Shown here: piece by piece, positions 17,763 through 25,509 of the stretch
Layout: each line of letters starts with the position of its first letter
Position numbering within the stretch: the first letter of the stretch is position 1
Assembly: GCA_002323245.1 (NCBI GenBank)
Contig: DCPU01000018.1
Coordinates: 190,734 to 254,733, forward strand
Reading direction: 5' to 3'
Source: Mariprofundus sp. UBA1536
Lineage (GTDB): Bacteria; Pseudomonadota; Zetaproteobacteria; Mariprofundales; Mariprofundaceae
DNA: 64,000 bases
Made by a program: the position numbers and the translations under genes
The notes under the pieces: generated by a model
Databases searched by the model: none
What the model saw: only the letters and a program-made list of their open reading frames with translations
Told to the model about the DNA's origin: nothing

Positions 17763-18539
17763 TCACCAGACGTTTCGTTTGCTGCGAATATCTGTAAAAA
17801 CTTCTAATGGTGTTTTGCCAGGATTGTACGCTGAACAAAAATCATCATCCAAAGCGCGCAGCATGGGATTGGTATGTTTTTCTAGGCCAATGCTGCTGGG
17901 AATCGTTGGCAGCTTCATGTTGCGCGTTTGTGTATCCTTGATGATGCGCGCTTGCAGCTCTGGGTTGTTGCCATCCACGCTGTTGGCAAAGCTTAAATTC
18001 GCCAACGTGTATTCATGAGCGCAGTAAATTTTGGTCTGCTCATCCAATGCGGCTAAGCTTTGTAGGGTAGTCCACATTTGCGCAAAGCTGCCTTCAAACA
18101 ACCTGCCGCAGCCCGCCCCAAATAAAGTATCGCCGCAAAACAGTGCATCATCGATTACATAAACAATATGACCAATGGTGTGGCCGGTCGCATCCAAACT
18201 TTGGATATGCAGGCTGCCAATATCGAAGCTTTCACCAGCATGGATGGTTTTACTGATATGAGGAATGCGCTTGGTATCAGCAGCGTTACCGACGACTTCA
18301 CAGCCATACCACGCCACCAGTTGCGCGTTGCCATCGGTGTGATCCCAATGGTGGTGGGTGTTGAGGATATGCGAGGGTGTGATGTTGAGTTGTTTACAAG
18401 CATCACGCACCAACTCAGCCAATGCAGGATCAATGACCAGCACATTGTCTGAGTGCTTATCGGCTACAACATAAATATAGTTATTCTCCAAAGCAGGAAT
18501 TTGATGTACAAGAAAGTCGCTATGTTGGTATGTCCACAT
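17763..18539 (-). CDS. gloB: Hydroxyacylglutathione hydrolase (glyoxalase II)
   Basis: Releases D-lactate and glutathione from lactoylglutathione in methylglyoxal detoxification. The 258-residue metallo-beta-lactamase-fold enzyme has the zinc motif THHHWDHTDGN, further ligands in GHTIGHI and DTLFGAGCGRLFEG, and CAHEYTLANLSFA. The C-terminus RSKRNVW matches the GloB-specific substrate-binding tail, which separates it from other family members. A glyoxalase I gene is not in the window. Confidence 0.93.
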   Translation of the reverse strand: MWTYQHSDFLVHQIPALENNYIYVVADKHSDNVLVIDPALAELVRDACKQLNITPSHILNTHHHWDHTDGNAQLVAWYGCEVVGNAADTKRIPHISKTIHAGESFDIGSLHIQSLDATGHTIGHIVYVIDDALFCGDTLFGAGCGRLFEGSFAQMWTTLQSLAALDEQTKIYCAHEYTLANLSFANSVDGNNPELQARIIKDTQTRNMKLPTIPSSIGLEKHTNPMLRALDDDFCSAYNPGKTPLEVFTDIRSKRNVW

Positions 18540-18566
18540 ATCGCAAGTTTAAACGGAGTAGTCTAA

Positions 18567-19373
18567 ATGTCACACGCATAAGATGGTGCAACCAAAGCAG
18601 TAGTCACGGCGGTGATTGCAAACGGCATAGTTACCATTACTAAATTTATTGGTTTCGCCTTTTCAGGTTCAAGCGCCTTGTTGGCTGAAGCTGTGCATTC
18701 GCTCGCTGATACAGCCAATCAATCACTACTTTTCCTTGGTATCAAACGCTCTAGCCGTGTGGCCGATAAGAAATATCCATTTGGTTATGGCCAAGAGCGT
18801 TATTTTTGGAACTTAGTATCGGCAGTGACCACCTTTTTCTTGGGTTGTGCTTACACCGTGATGCATTCACTGGAGCAAATGGAAAGTGGTCATACACCAG
18901 AAATCAGCTTGCTGGCATTTTGTATTATTGGTTTTGTATTTTTGCTGGGTATGTTGCTTTCTGCCTACACCAGCCTCGCTATTTTTGATACAGCCGCTGC
19001 CCTTGGTATTGCCCTGCTGATGGGTTGTTTGGCGGTTTTCTTGGCTGCAACCAATAAAAAATGCCTACTCAATGTTGCAGATGAAGCCATTGATGGACAG
19101 ACCTTGGCGCTGTGGACAAAAAACAAACATATCCAAGACGTTCGCCATATTCATAGCATTGTGATGTCGCCTTCGGTAAGCATTGTGATGGCTGAAGTGG
19201 AGTAACGCGAAGAAGCTTTGTTTGTAAACATGAATCAAGAAGATATTGCCCGTGCGATTCAATTTATGGCGCAGTTGGACAAGATTCGCGCTTCATTGGA
19301 GTTGGATGTGGGCAAAGCCAGCGATGAAACCAAATATATCTATATTGAGTTTGTACTTCCTGAAAATAAATAA
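18567..19373 (+). pseudogene. Broken cation diffusion facilitator (CDF) efflux transporter
   Basis: The reading frame starts at an ATG (18567) with GGAG upstream and reads MSHA, then TAA (18579-18581), then DGATKAVVTAVIANG and about 200 further residues, then a second in-frame TAA (19203-19205), then REEALFVNMNQED and a normal end at 19373. All segments keep one frame and match the CDF family (TGSSALLAEAVHSLADT-like metal site in TM2, KYPFGYGQERYFW). Compared with full-length relatives, about 60 residues are missing after FCIIGF, including the second metal-binding helix (the LEDSAAL region). Two stops plus loss of a metal site make it non-functional. No frameshift is seen, which suggests recent decay. 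Confidence 0.85.
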
Positions 19374-19385
19374 ACGTCGGGCAGT

Positions 19386-20378
19386 TTAGCGCTTGGCTTT
19401 GCGCTCTATATTCATCCATTTGCGCACATTGGCGTTGTGCTCTTCTAGGCTTGAGGCAAAAGCATGGCCACCAGTGCCATCAGCAACAAAATACAAATAA
19501 TCCACATCAGCTGGGAATGCCGCTGCGCGCAAGCTCTCTGCGCCTGGATTACAAATCGGGGTGGGTGGCAAACCACGGTTGGTGTAGGTGTTCCATGGTG
19601 TGTCGGTCTTTAAATCTTTGCGGGTTATATTACCCGAGAAAGCCCCTTGGATACGGTAAATACCGTAAATTACAGTGGGGTCCATTTGCAGCGGCATGCG
19701 CAGTTTTAAGCGGTTATGAATGGCAGCCGACACCCATACGCGTTCATGCGCCAGCGCGGTCTCTTTTTCAACAATGGAGGCCATGATGCGGTTTCTTAAA
19801 ATTTGGTCTTCATCCCAAAAAAGCGCTTGGGCAATGTCATCTTCGATGCGAAGCCGAGCATCAAACATTTGTTGCAGCAAAGCTTTGGCATTGATGGGTT
19901 TGCTGTATTGGTAGGTTTCAGGAAGAAATAAACCTTCATTGATATCGCCGCCAGTGAAATGTGTTAATGCCTTTTGCCAATCTGCCAAAGGTGTTTGGGT
20001 TTTGCTGGCCAGCAGAGCCAACATTTCATCGGTGCGCAAACCTTCAGGAATAGTGACTTTAAACTGTAATACGTCACCTTTTTTCAGCTTTTTTAACACA
20101 TCCAGCATATTTAGCTCACCAGAAAAATGATAAAGCCCCGGCTTTAATTGCACGGCACTACCAGAGAGTCTGGTTAGCCCATTGAAGATAAATTTTGAGG
20201 TGATGATGTTGTGTTCTTTGAGGGTGAAGGCGATGGCTTTGCTGGATGCACCATTGGCAATTTCAAGTTCTTGTTCGGGGATAATGTGTTGGCTTTGAAT
20301 CACGTAAGCAAGATACAAGATAAGGCTGATGAGCAAAGCCAAACTGACCATGGTTATGGCTTTGATGTGCCTATTCAA
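19386..20378 (-). CDS. mltG: Endolytic peptidoglycan transglycosylase MltG
   Basis: Cuts nascent glycan strands at the inner membrane and so terminates their elongation. The 330-residue protein has a single N-terminal membrane segment (about residues 8-27), a LysM-like region, and the YceG catalytic domain with the conserved Glu in ASIVEKETA and the signature GLPPTPICNPGAESLRAA. It overlaps pabC by four bases, the same pairing as pabC-yceG in E. coli. Confidence 0.94.
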   Translation of the reverse strand: MNRHIKAITMVSLALLISLILYLAYVIQSQHIIPEQELEIANGASSKAIAFTLKEHNIITSKFIFNGLTRLSGSAVQLKPGLYHFSGELNMLDVLKKLKKGDVLQFKVTIPEGLRTDEMLALLASKTQTPLADWQKALTHFTGGDINEGLFLPETYQYSKPINAKALLQQMFDARLRIEDDIAQALFWDEDQILRNRIMASIVEKETALAHERVWVSAAIHNRLKLRMPLQMDPTVIYGIYRIQGAFSGNITRKDLKTDTPWNTYTNRGLPPTPICNPGAESLRAAAFPADVDYLYFVADGTGGHAFASSLEEHNANVRKWMNIERKAKR

Positions 20379-21169
20379 AGTGAAACACCTTCGTTACTGG
20401 CCAAATGCTTGCTCAATTGATTAATAGCGGGGTGACGCTCATCAAGCTCCCTGTGGTTGATATAAGCAACAGGCTGAATGAATTGTCCACAATTGCTCAG
20501 CACCATGGCTTCACACGCATGAAGTAAAGCAACGGGGCAGGCCATGGCTTCAACCCATCCTTGGGTGATGAAATAATCGCGCATTATCCCGGGTAAAACC
20601 GCAGTATTGTTCGGCGTGAGCCACTGGCCTTGTACATAAAGCAGCACATTGGCAGTTAAACCGCTGATGATGAAACCATCATGGCACCATAAATAATCGG
20701 CGGGTTTGATGTCTGGATGCAGACCGCGCATATGTTCGATAGCGCGCAGGGTCTCGGCATAATCAGAAGTGAATTTGGCAACTTTTGGGCGCAGTGCATA
20801 GGGGTAAGCGATACTGTGTAAATTGTGCAGCGCAAAAGGCTGGCTGTAGGCTTGGGCTTGGATAAAGCATTCAAGTTTACTGTGTTGTAAAAGACCCCAT
20901 GGTGCTTCAGCTGCGGCAATGGTGATGCGGCTTAAACAATCGTGGCCCAATCCTTGGCAATACTCGAGCACGGCTTCAAAGACGTATTGTTGCGCTGATT
21001 CAGGCAGTGTTAAACCATAAGCTTGAAGGCCTTGGCTCAGGCGTAGCCAGTGCTTATCCCAAGCAAAAATCTTGTCATCAATAACGCGAAAGGTTTCAAA
21101 ACATGCCACGGCATAACCAAGTCCGCGAGGCATGGTCGAAACACGATGAATGGGGAGCGAATCAAACAT
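20375..21169 (-). CDS. pabC: Aminodeoxychorismate lyase-like class IV PLP enzyme
   Basis: PabC releases pyruvate from aminodeoxychorismate to give p-aminobenzoate for folate. The protein of about 264 residues (start MFDSLPIH chosen; nine extra codons lie upstream) has the class IV pattern RGLGYAVACFETFRV near the N-terminus and the PLP lysine region VAKFTSDYAETLRA. Adjacency to mltG supports the assignment. Odd point: the Glu that normally contacts the PLP ring nitrogen (TECCAAN in E. coli) appears as Ser here (ISGLTAN), so activity or exact specificity needs caution. folP lies elsewhere in the window. Confidence 0.75.
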   Translation of the reverse strand: MFDSLPIHRVSTMPRGLGYAVACFETFRVIDDKIFAWDKHWLRLSQGLQAYGLTLPESAQQYVFEAVLEYCQGLGHDCLSRITIAAAEAPWGLLQHSKLECFIQAQAYSQPFALHNLHSIAYPYALRPKVAKFTSDYAETLRAIEHMRGLHPDIKPADYLWCHDGFIISGLTANVLLYVQGQWLTPNNTAVLPGIMRDYFITQGWVEAMACPVALLHACEAMVLSNCGQFIQPVAYINHRELDERHPAINQLSKHLASNEGVSL

Positions 21170-21226
21170 GGGCAAAGCATAACAGCATCTACCCATTGCG
21201 CATCAAGGCCGATACACTTACCCCCA

Positions 21227-22834
21227 ATGAAAATCAAACTCATGCAATGCACGCCCCGTGTTGGCGACCTTCAAGGCAATAGCCAACTCATTCTTGATGC
21301 TGTGCGAGCAGCGGATGAAGCGGGCATTGATGTTTTGGTTTTCCCTGAATTGATGATTACAGGCTATCCACCTGAAGATTTGTTGCTTCGCCCTTCGTTT
21401 ATGGAAGCGGTGGTGGAAAACACGCAAAACATCATCAAACAAAGCCAAAATGCTGTACTGATTTTTGGCGCGCCAAGAATCGATGGCAAAGTGCTTAAAA
21501 ACAGTGCCTATCTAGCCAGCAATGGGCAAGCCATTGGTGTTTACGACAAACAATGTCTACCCAATTACGGTGTGTTTGACGAGTTGCGATATTTTGCGCC
21601 AGGTGATGGGGCGCAATGCGTCTTTGAAGCCCATGGTTGGCGTTTGGGTGTGGGTATTTGCGAAGACTTGTGGCAAGACGATTTGGCCGAAAAACAAGCC
21701 GAATTGCCATGTGATGTGTGGATTAATCTCAATGCTTCACCCTTTCATATCAACAAACAACACGAACGCGAATTACTCACTTCACGCAGAGCAAAAGCTT
21801 TTGCTGCACCTTTGGTTTATGTCAATCCTGTGGGCGGCCAAGATGAAGTGGTCTTTGATGGTGGCTCGCACATTATGGGCGCTGATGGTGGGCTTTTGCA
21901 GCGCGCGCCCATGTTTGTCGATGGGGCTTATACCTTTGATTTTGCACAAGTAGGCGCCGTAGATATCACGCCGCTACCTGTGGAGATTGAGCAAATTCAC
22001 CAAGCGTTGGTGCTTGGTGTGAAAGATTACGTGTTGCGCAATGGTAGCAAGCAGGTAGTGCTGGGTTTATCTGGTGGTATTGATTCGGCGCTTACTGCTG
22101 CCATTGCCGTGGAAGCTTTGGGTGCAGGCAATGTGCTGGGTGTGTTGCTGCCATCCTTATATTCCAGCGATCATTCCATCCATGATGCAGAAGTTTTGGC
22201 GCGCAACCTAGGCATTGAAAGCATCACCCTGCCCATTGCTGACAGTGTATCAGCGTTTGAACAAACCTTGGCAGCAACCTTTGCAGCTTGGGGTAAAACT
22301 TTGCCTGATGTGACCGAAGAAAATATTCAGGCGCGGGCAAGGGGTGTGTTACTGATGGCCATTTCCAACAAGACTGGCCGCATGTTGCTCACTACCGGTA
22401 ATAAATCCGAGATGGCCGTGGGTTATGCCACGCTTTATGGTGATATGGCTGGTGGTTTTGCAGTGCTTAAAGATGTGTATAAAATGGAAGTGTTTGCGCT
22501 GAGCAGGCATTTGAATCGCGTGCATGAAATTATCCCTCAAAACACCCTCGATAAACCACCTTCCGCGGAATTACGGCCTGACCAAAAAGACTCGGATTCA
22601 TTGCCTGATTACCCTGTATTGGATGCAATTCTTAAAGCCAGCATTGAAGATCGTAAAAATGTTGAAGCCATTGTGGCCATGGGTTTTGAATCAGAGCAAG
22701 TGAGGCGTATCGTGCGCTTACTGCGCTTGGCTGAATACAAGCGGCGCCAATCACCACCAGGTATTAAAATTACAGCTCTGGCTTTTGGTCGCGATCGTCG
22801 TTACCCGATTACCCATAGCTTCTCACAAATTTAA
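21227..22834 (+). CDS. nadE: Glutamine-dependent NAD+ synthetase
   Basis: Amidates nicotinate adenine dinucleotide to NAD. The 535-residue protein has an N-terminal nitrilase-type glutaminase with Glu in FPELMITGYPPEDLL, Lys in YDKQCLPNYGVFDE and Cys in GVGICEDLW, and a C-terminal synthetase with the PP-loop LGLSGGIDSALTA and TTGNKSEMAVGYATLYGD. The ATG at 21227 (MKIKLMQCTPRVGDL) is correct; the open frame runs further upstream antisense to pabC. It diverges from pabC with 57 bases between starts. Confidence 0.95.
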   Translation: MKIKLMQCTPRVGDLQGNSQLILDAVRAADEAGIDVLVFPELMITGYPPEDLLLRPSFMEAVVENTQNIIKQSQNAVLIFGAPRIDGKVLKNSAYLASNGQAIGVYDKQCLPNYGVFDELRYFAPGDGAQCVFEAHGWRLGVGICEDLWQDDLAEKQAELPCDVWINLNASPFHINKQHERELLTSRRAKAFAAPLVYVNPVGGQDEVVFDGGSHIMGADGGLLQRAPMFVDGAYTFDFAQVGAVDITPLPVEIEQIHQALVLGVKDYVLRNGSKQVVLGLSGGIDSALTAAIAVEALGAGNVLGVLLPSLYSSDHSIHDAEVLARNLGIESITLPIADSVSAFEQTLAATFAAWGKTLPDVTEENIQARARGVLLMAISNKTGRMLLTTGNKSEMAVGYATLYGDMAGGFAVLKDVYKMEVFALSRHLNRVHEIIPQNTLDKPPSAELRPDQKDSDSLPDYPVLDAILKASIEDRKNVEAIVAMGFESEQVRRIVRLLRLAEYKRRQSPPGIKITALAFGRDRRYPITHSFSQI

Positions 22835-22897
22835 TTTTATCTTTTATTTTAATGCGAATATAAACAAAAACTGGCTCGGTTTTTGCTAGTAGCAGCC

Positions 22898-23497
22898 ATG
22901 AAACTTTTTGTGCAAACACCAGTGTCGGTTGAGCAGCTTGAAACGCTAAGGCCAGTGTTCAAAGTAGGCTTTGAGCAGGCGATGACTGTGCTTGGTGATA
23001 TGACAGCGCATAAGCTTAAATTGTTGGATTTATCGCTCACCTCCCCTCACGAATCAAAGCCCTTTGCTACATCCGATGATGCAACGATTTGCTTAGAATT
23101 TAGCGGTGAATTGGCAGGTTTCTCAGCTGTCGTTTTTTCGGCATCCTCTGCTGCGGCTATGGTGAGCAGCTTGAGTAAATCCAAGCGAACATCCATTGAT
23201 ATCGATCCACTGCGCACGGGTACATTGCTCGAAATCGGTAATATTGTGCTCAATAGTGTGTTGGGGCAGTGGTTGAAAATATTTGACGCTAAGGCGTCAT
23301 TTTCTTTGCCGTATTGTGTTGAAGGTGTTTTAAAATCCATCCCATTTGCCCAAGAAAAATCGGACAAGAAATTAATACGACTTGATACCTTACTCAATAT
23401 TGATGGGCTGGAGGTGTCGCTACTGATGTGGATGGTTGTTTCTGCAACATCGCTAGAAAAGATTACATTGCTAGCACCCGAGAAACTTAATGCCTAA
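22898..23497 (+). CDS. CheC/CheX-like CheY-P phosphatase family protein
   Basis: The 199-residue protein carries the CheC/FliY-type active-site pattern E-x2-N-x22-P: EIGN in LLEIGNIVLNSVLGQ, with Pro exactly 22 residues after the Asn. The Asp/Ser that normally lies four residues before the Glu is Gly. CheC-family proteins dephosphorylate receiver domains. The gene overlaps by eight bases the following hybrid histidine kinase that ends in a receiver, so the likely partner is that receiver rather than a flagellar CheY; this is inference. No chemotaxis or flagellar genes are in the window. Start at the ATG at 22898. Confidence 0.75.
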   Translation: MKLFVQTPVSVEQLETLRPVFKVGFEQAMTVLGDMTAHKLKLLDLSLTSPHESKPFATSDDATICLEFSGELAGFSAVVFSASSAAAMVSSLSKSKRTSIDIDPLRTGTLLEIGNIVLNSVLGQWLKIFDAKASFSLPYCVEGVLKSIPFAQEKSDKKLIRLDTLLNIDGLEVSLLMWMVVSATSLEKITLLAPEKLNA

Positions 23498-25460
23498 AGC
23501 CAATCTGCATATTTTAAACGCCATTCCTGACGGGGCTTGTTTGGTTGATGAACACCTCAATATCGTGTTTTGGAATACGCTGATGCAGCGCTGGTCAGGT
23601 CTTGCTGAGCAAGATGTGGTGGGAAAAAATCTATCGGCACTTTTTCCTAAGCTAAAAGAAGATTCGTATCAGTTGCGTATCAACCAAGTGTTACAAGGTG
23701 GAGCACCAGCCGTATTTTCCAAACAGCTGCATCATGGCTTATTTGATTTTCATGGTGAAAGTGGAGCGTTGCAGCCTCAACGAGTGACCTTATCGCATGT
23801 GTTATCCGAAAAAGGAAAGCCCATGGCGTTGTTTTTGGTGCAAGATATGAGTTTGTATGTGAATCAAATGGAAAAGTATGAACATTTGATTGAAGAGTTT
23901 GACGCTGAGCTGAAGCAGCGCCATGAACTTGAGCGCAATAATCAGATGTTGGTGTCTGCCATTGAGCATGCTGATGAAGCGTTAATCGTGATGCGTTGCA
24001 CTGGTGAAATTGTTTATATTAATCCTGCATTTTCCGAACAAACAGGCTGGAGTGCCAAAGCCATTGAGCAAGCTGCACCATTTTATTACCACCAACTTTT
24101 TGTTACAGCAATTGATCAATCCCATATTCGCAACCTGACCATGATGGCTGCCAATTGGCAGGGCCGCAAAAAAATTAAGCACCGAGATGGTGAGAGCTTT
24201 ACAGCATCCATCAGCATTTCACCCATTCAAAATGCAGGTGAGCAAGTTAGTCATGTGGTGGTGGTGCAAGAAAACATCAATGAGCAGCTGCAGCTTGAGG
24301 AACATTATCGCACCACCCAAAAGCAAGAAGCTTTGGCTACGCTCATTGGTGGCATCGCGCATGATTTTAACAACTTATTGTCGGGCATGATGGGGCATTT
24401 GTATTTGGCCAATCGTGAGGTGCAGGGCTTACCTAAAACAGTGGAGCGTATTCATCGGGTGCAACATGTGGTTAATGATATTGCCGCCATTGTGGCGCAA
24501 TTGATGACCTTTGCCCGTAAAGGCGGGATTGAACAGCAAAAATTCCCCTTAAATTCATTTTTAAAAGAATTTGTTAAACTCGCTGAACATGCAGTGCCTG
24601 AATATATTCACATGAATATTGATTTTGAGTTCGGTGAATTTCCTTGCCTTGGTGATGTCGACAGACTGCAAGAATCATTGATGAATATGGTGCAAAACGC
24701 TGTTGATGCGGTTGATGCTTTATCGCCTCAGCAAGAGGCTGAGATTCGCATTCATTTGTCAGTTTTTGATAAAACCAAACAAGCTAAGTGGCTCAAACGA
24801 CACCCTGCACTAAAAGAGGGCAAGTTTGCCCAAATCACCATCTGGGATAACGGTCGAGGCATTGATGCCGATATTATTGACCGTGTTTTTGACCCATTTT
24901 TTACAACCCAACACTTGGGCAGCGGGCTTGGATTATCGGTGGCAGCTGGCAACATCAAACAAATGAATGGGCTTTATGATGTGACATCCGATGCATCGGG
25001 CACTTGTATTTTTGTATGGTTGCCGTTGTTGGATAGTGAAGAGAATGTTGAAGAAGTCGCAACTGGACGTGCAGCCCGTGGTCAACTTATCTTGGTCGTT
25101 GATGATGAACATATTATTCGTGATACCTGCGCTGAGGTGTTGATATCATTGGGTTATCAAGTGATTACTGCCAACAATGGTTATGAAGCTATTGCCCAGA
25201 TGGAAGCCCATGGGGAGCGGGTAGATTGCGTATTAATGGATATGATTATGCCAAAAATGAATGGCTCAGTTGCAGCTGGTCATATTCGTGAAATGTATCC
25301 GAATGTGCCGGTTATTTTTGCGACAGCCTACGACAAAGCTTTATCTATTGATGCGACCAGACAATTTGAGCAAGCGATGTTGATTTCCAAACCTTTTGCC
25401 CCACATGCCATTCACAAACACATCAAGGCGATGACACAAAAAGCAACACCACTGGCGTAA
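23490..25460 (+). CDS. Hybrid sensor histidine kinase (PAS-PAS-HisKA-HATPase-REC)
   Basis: The 656-residue protein has no obvious membrane segment. In order: a PAS domain (about residues 1-115), a helical linker, a second PAS (about 145-260), a phospho-acceptor helix with the His in GIAHDFNNLLSG (near 290), a catalytic ATPase domain (Asn in MVQNAVDAV, DNGRGID, GSGLGLSVA) and a C-terminal receiver (acidic DDEH, phospho-Asp in LMDMIMPK, Lys in SKPFAP). It is a soluble hybrid kinase likely to sense a cytosolic or redox cue through PAS. It overlaps the CheC-like gene upstream, suggesting a common output. Confidence 0.9.
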   Translation: MPKANLHILNAIPDGACLVDEHLNIVFWNTLMQRWSGLAEQDVVGKNLSALFPKLKEDSYQLRINQVLQGGAPAVFSKQLHHGLFDFHGESGALQPQRVTLSHVLSEKGKPMALFLVQDMSLYVNQMEKYEHLIEEFDAELKQRHELERNNQMLVSAIEHADEALIVMRCTGEIVYINPAFSEQTGWSAKAIEQAAPFYYHQLFVTAIDQSHIRNLTMMAANWQGRKKIKHRDGESFTASISISPIQNAGEQVSHVVVVQENINEQLQLEEHYRTTQKQEALATLIGGIAHDFNNLLSGMMGHLYLANREVQGLPKTVERIHRVQHVVNDIAAIVAQLMTFARKGGIEQQKFPLNSFLKEFVKLAEHAVPEYIHMNIDFEFGEFPCLGDVDRLQESLMNMVQNAVDAVDALSPQQEAEIRIHLSVFDKTKQAKWLKRHPALKEGKFAQITIWDNGRGIDADIIDRVFDPFFTTQHLGSGLGLSVAAGNIKQMNGLYDVTSDASGTCIFVWLPLLDSEENVEEVATGRAARGQLILVVDDEHIIRDTCAEVLISLGYQVITANNGYEAIAQMEAHGERVDCVLMDMIMPKMNGSVAAGHIREMYPNVPVIFATAYDKALSIDATRQFEQAMLISKPFAPHAIHKHIKAMTQKATPLA

Positions 25461-25473
25461 ACCAAGTGGTGTT
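25445..25473. terminator. Inverted repeat between hybrid kinase and recQ
   Basis: A 9-bp perfect repeat (AACACCACT at 25445-25453 and AGTGGTGTT at 25465-25473) spans the kinase stop codon and lies between two convergent genes. No long T tract follows on either strand, so a bidirectional terminator role is only plausible. Confidence 0.4.
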
Positions 25474-25509
25474 AATTCTGCTCTAAATTTTCATCATGGT
25501 CTTTCAGTG

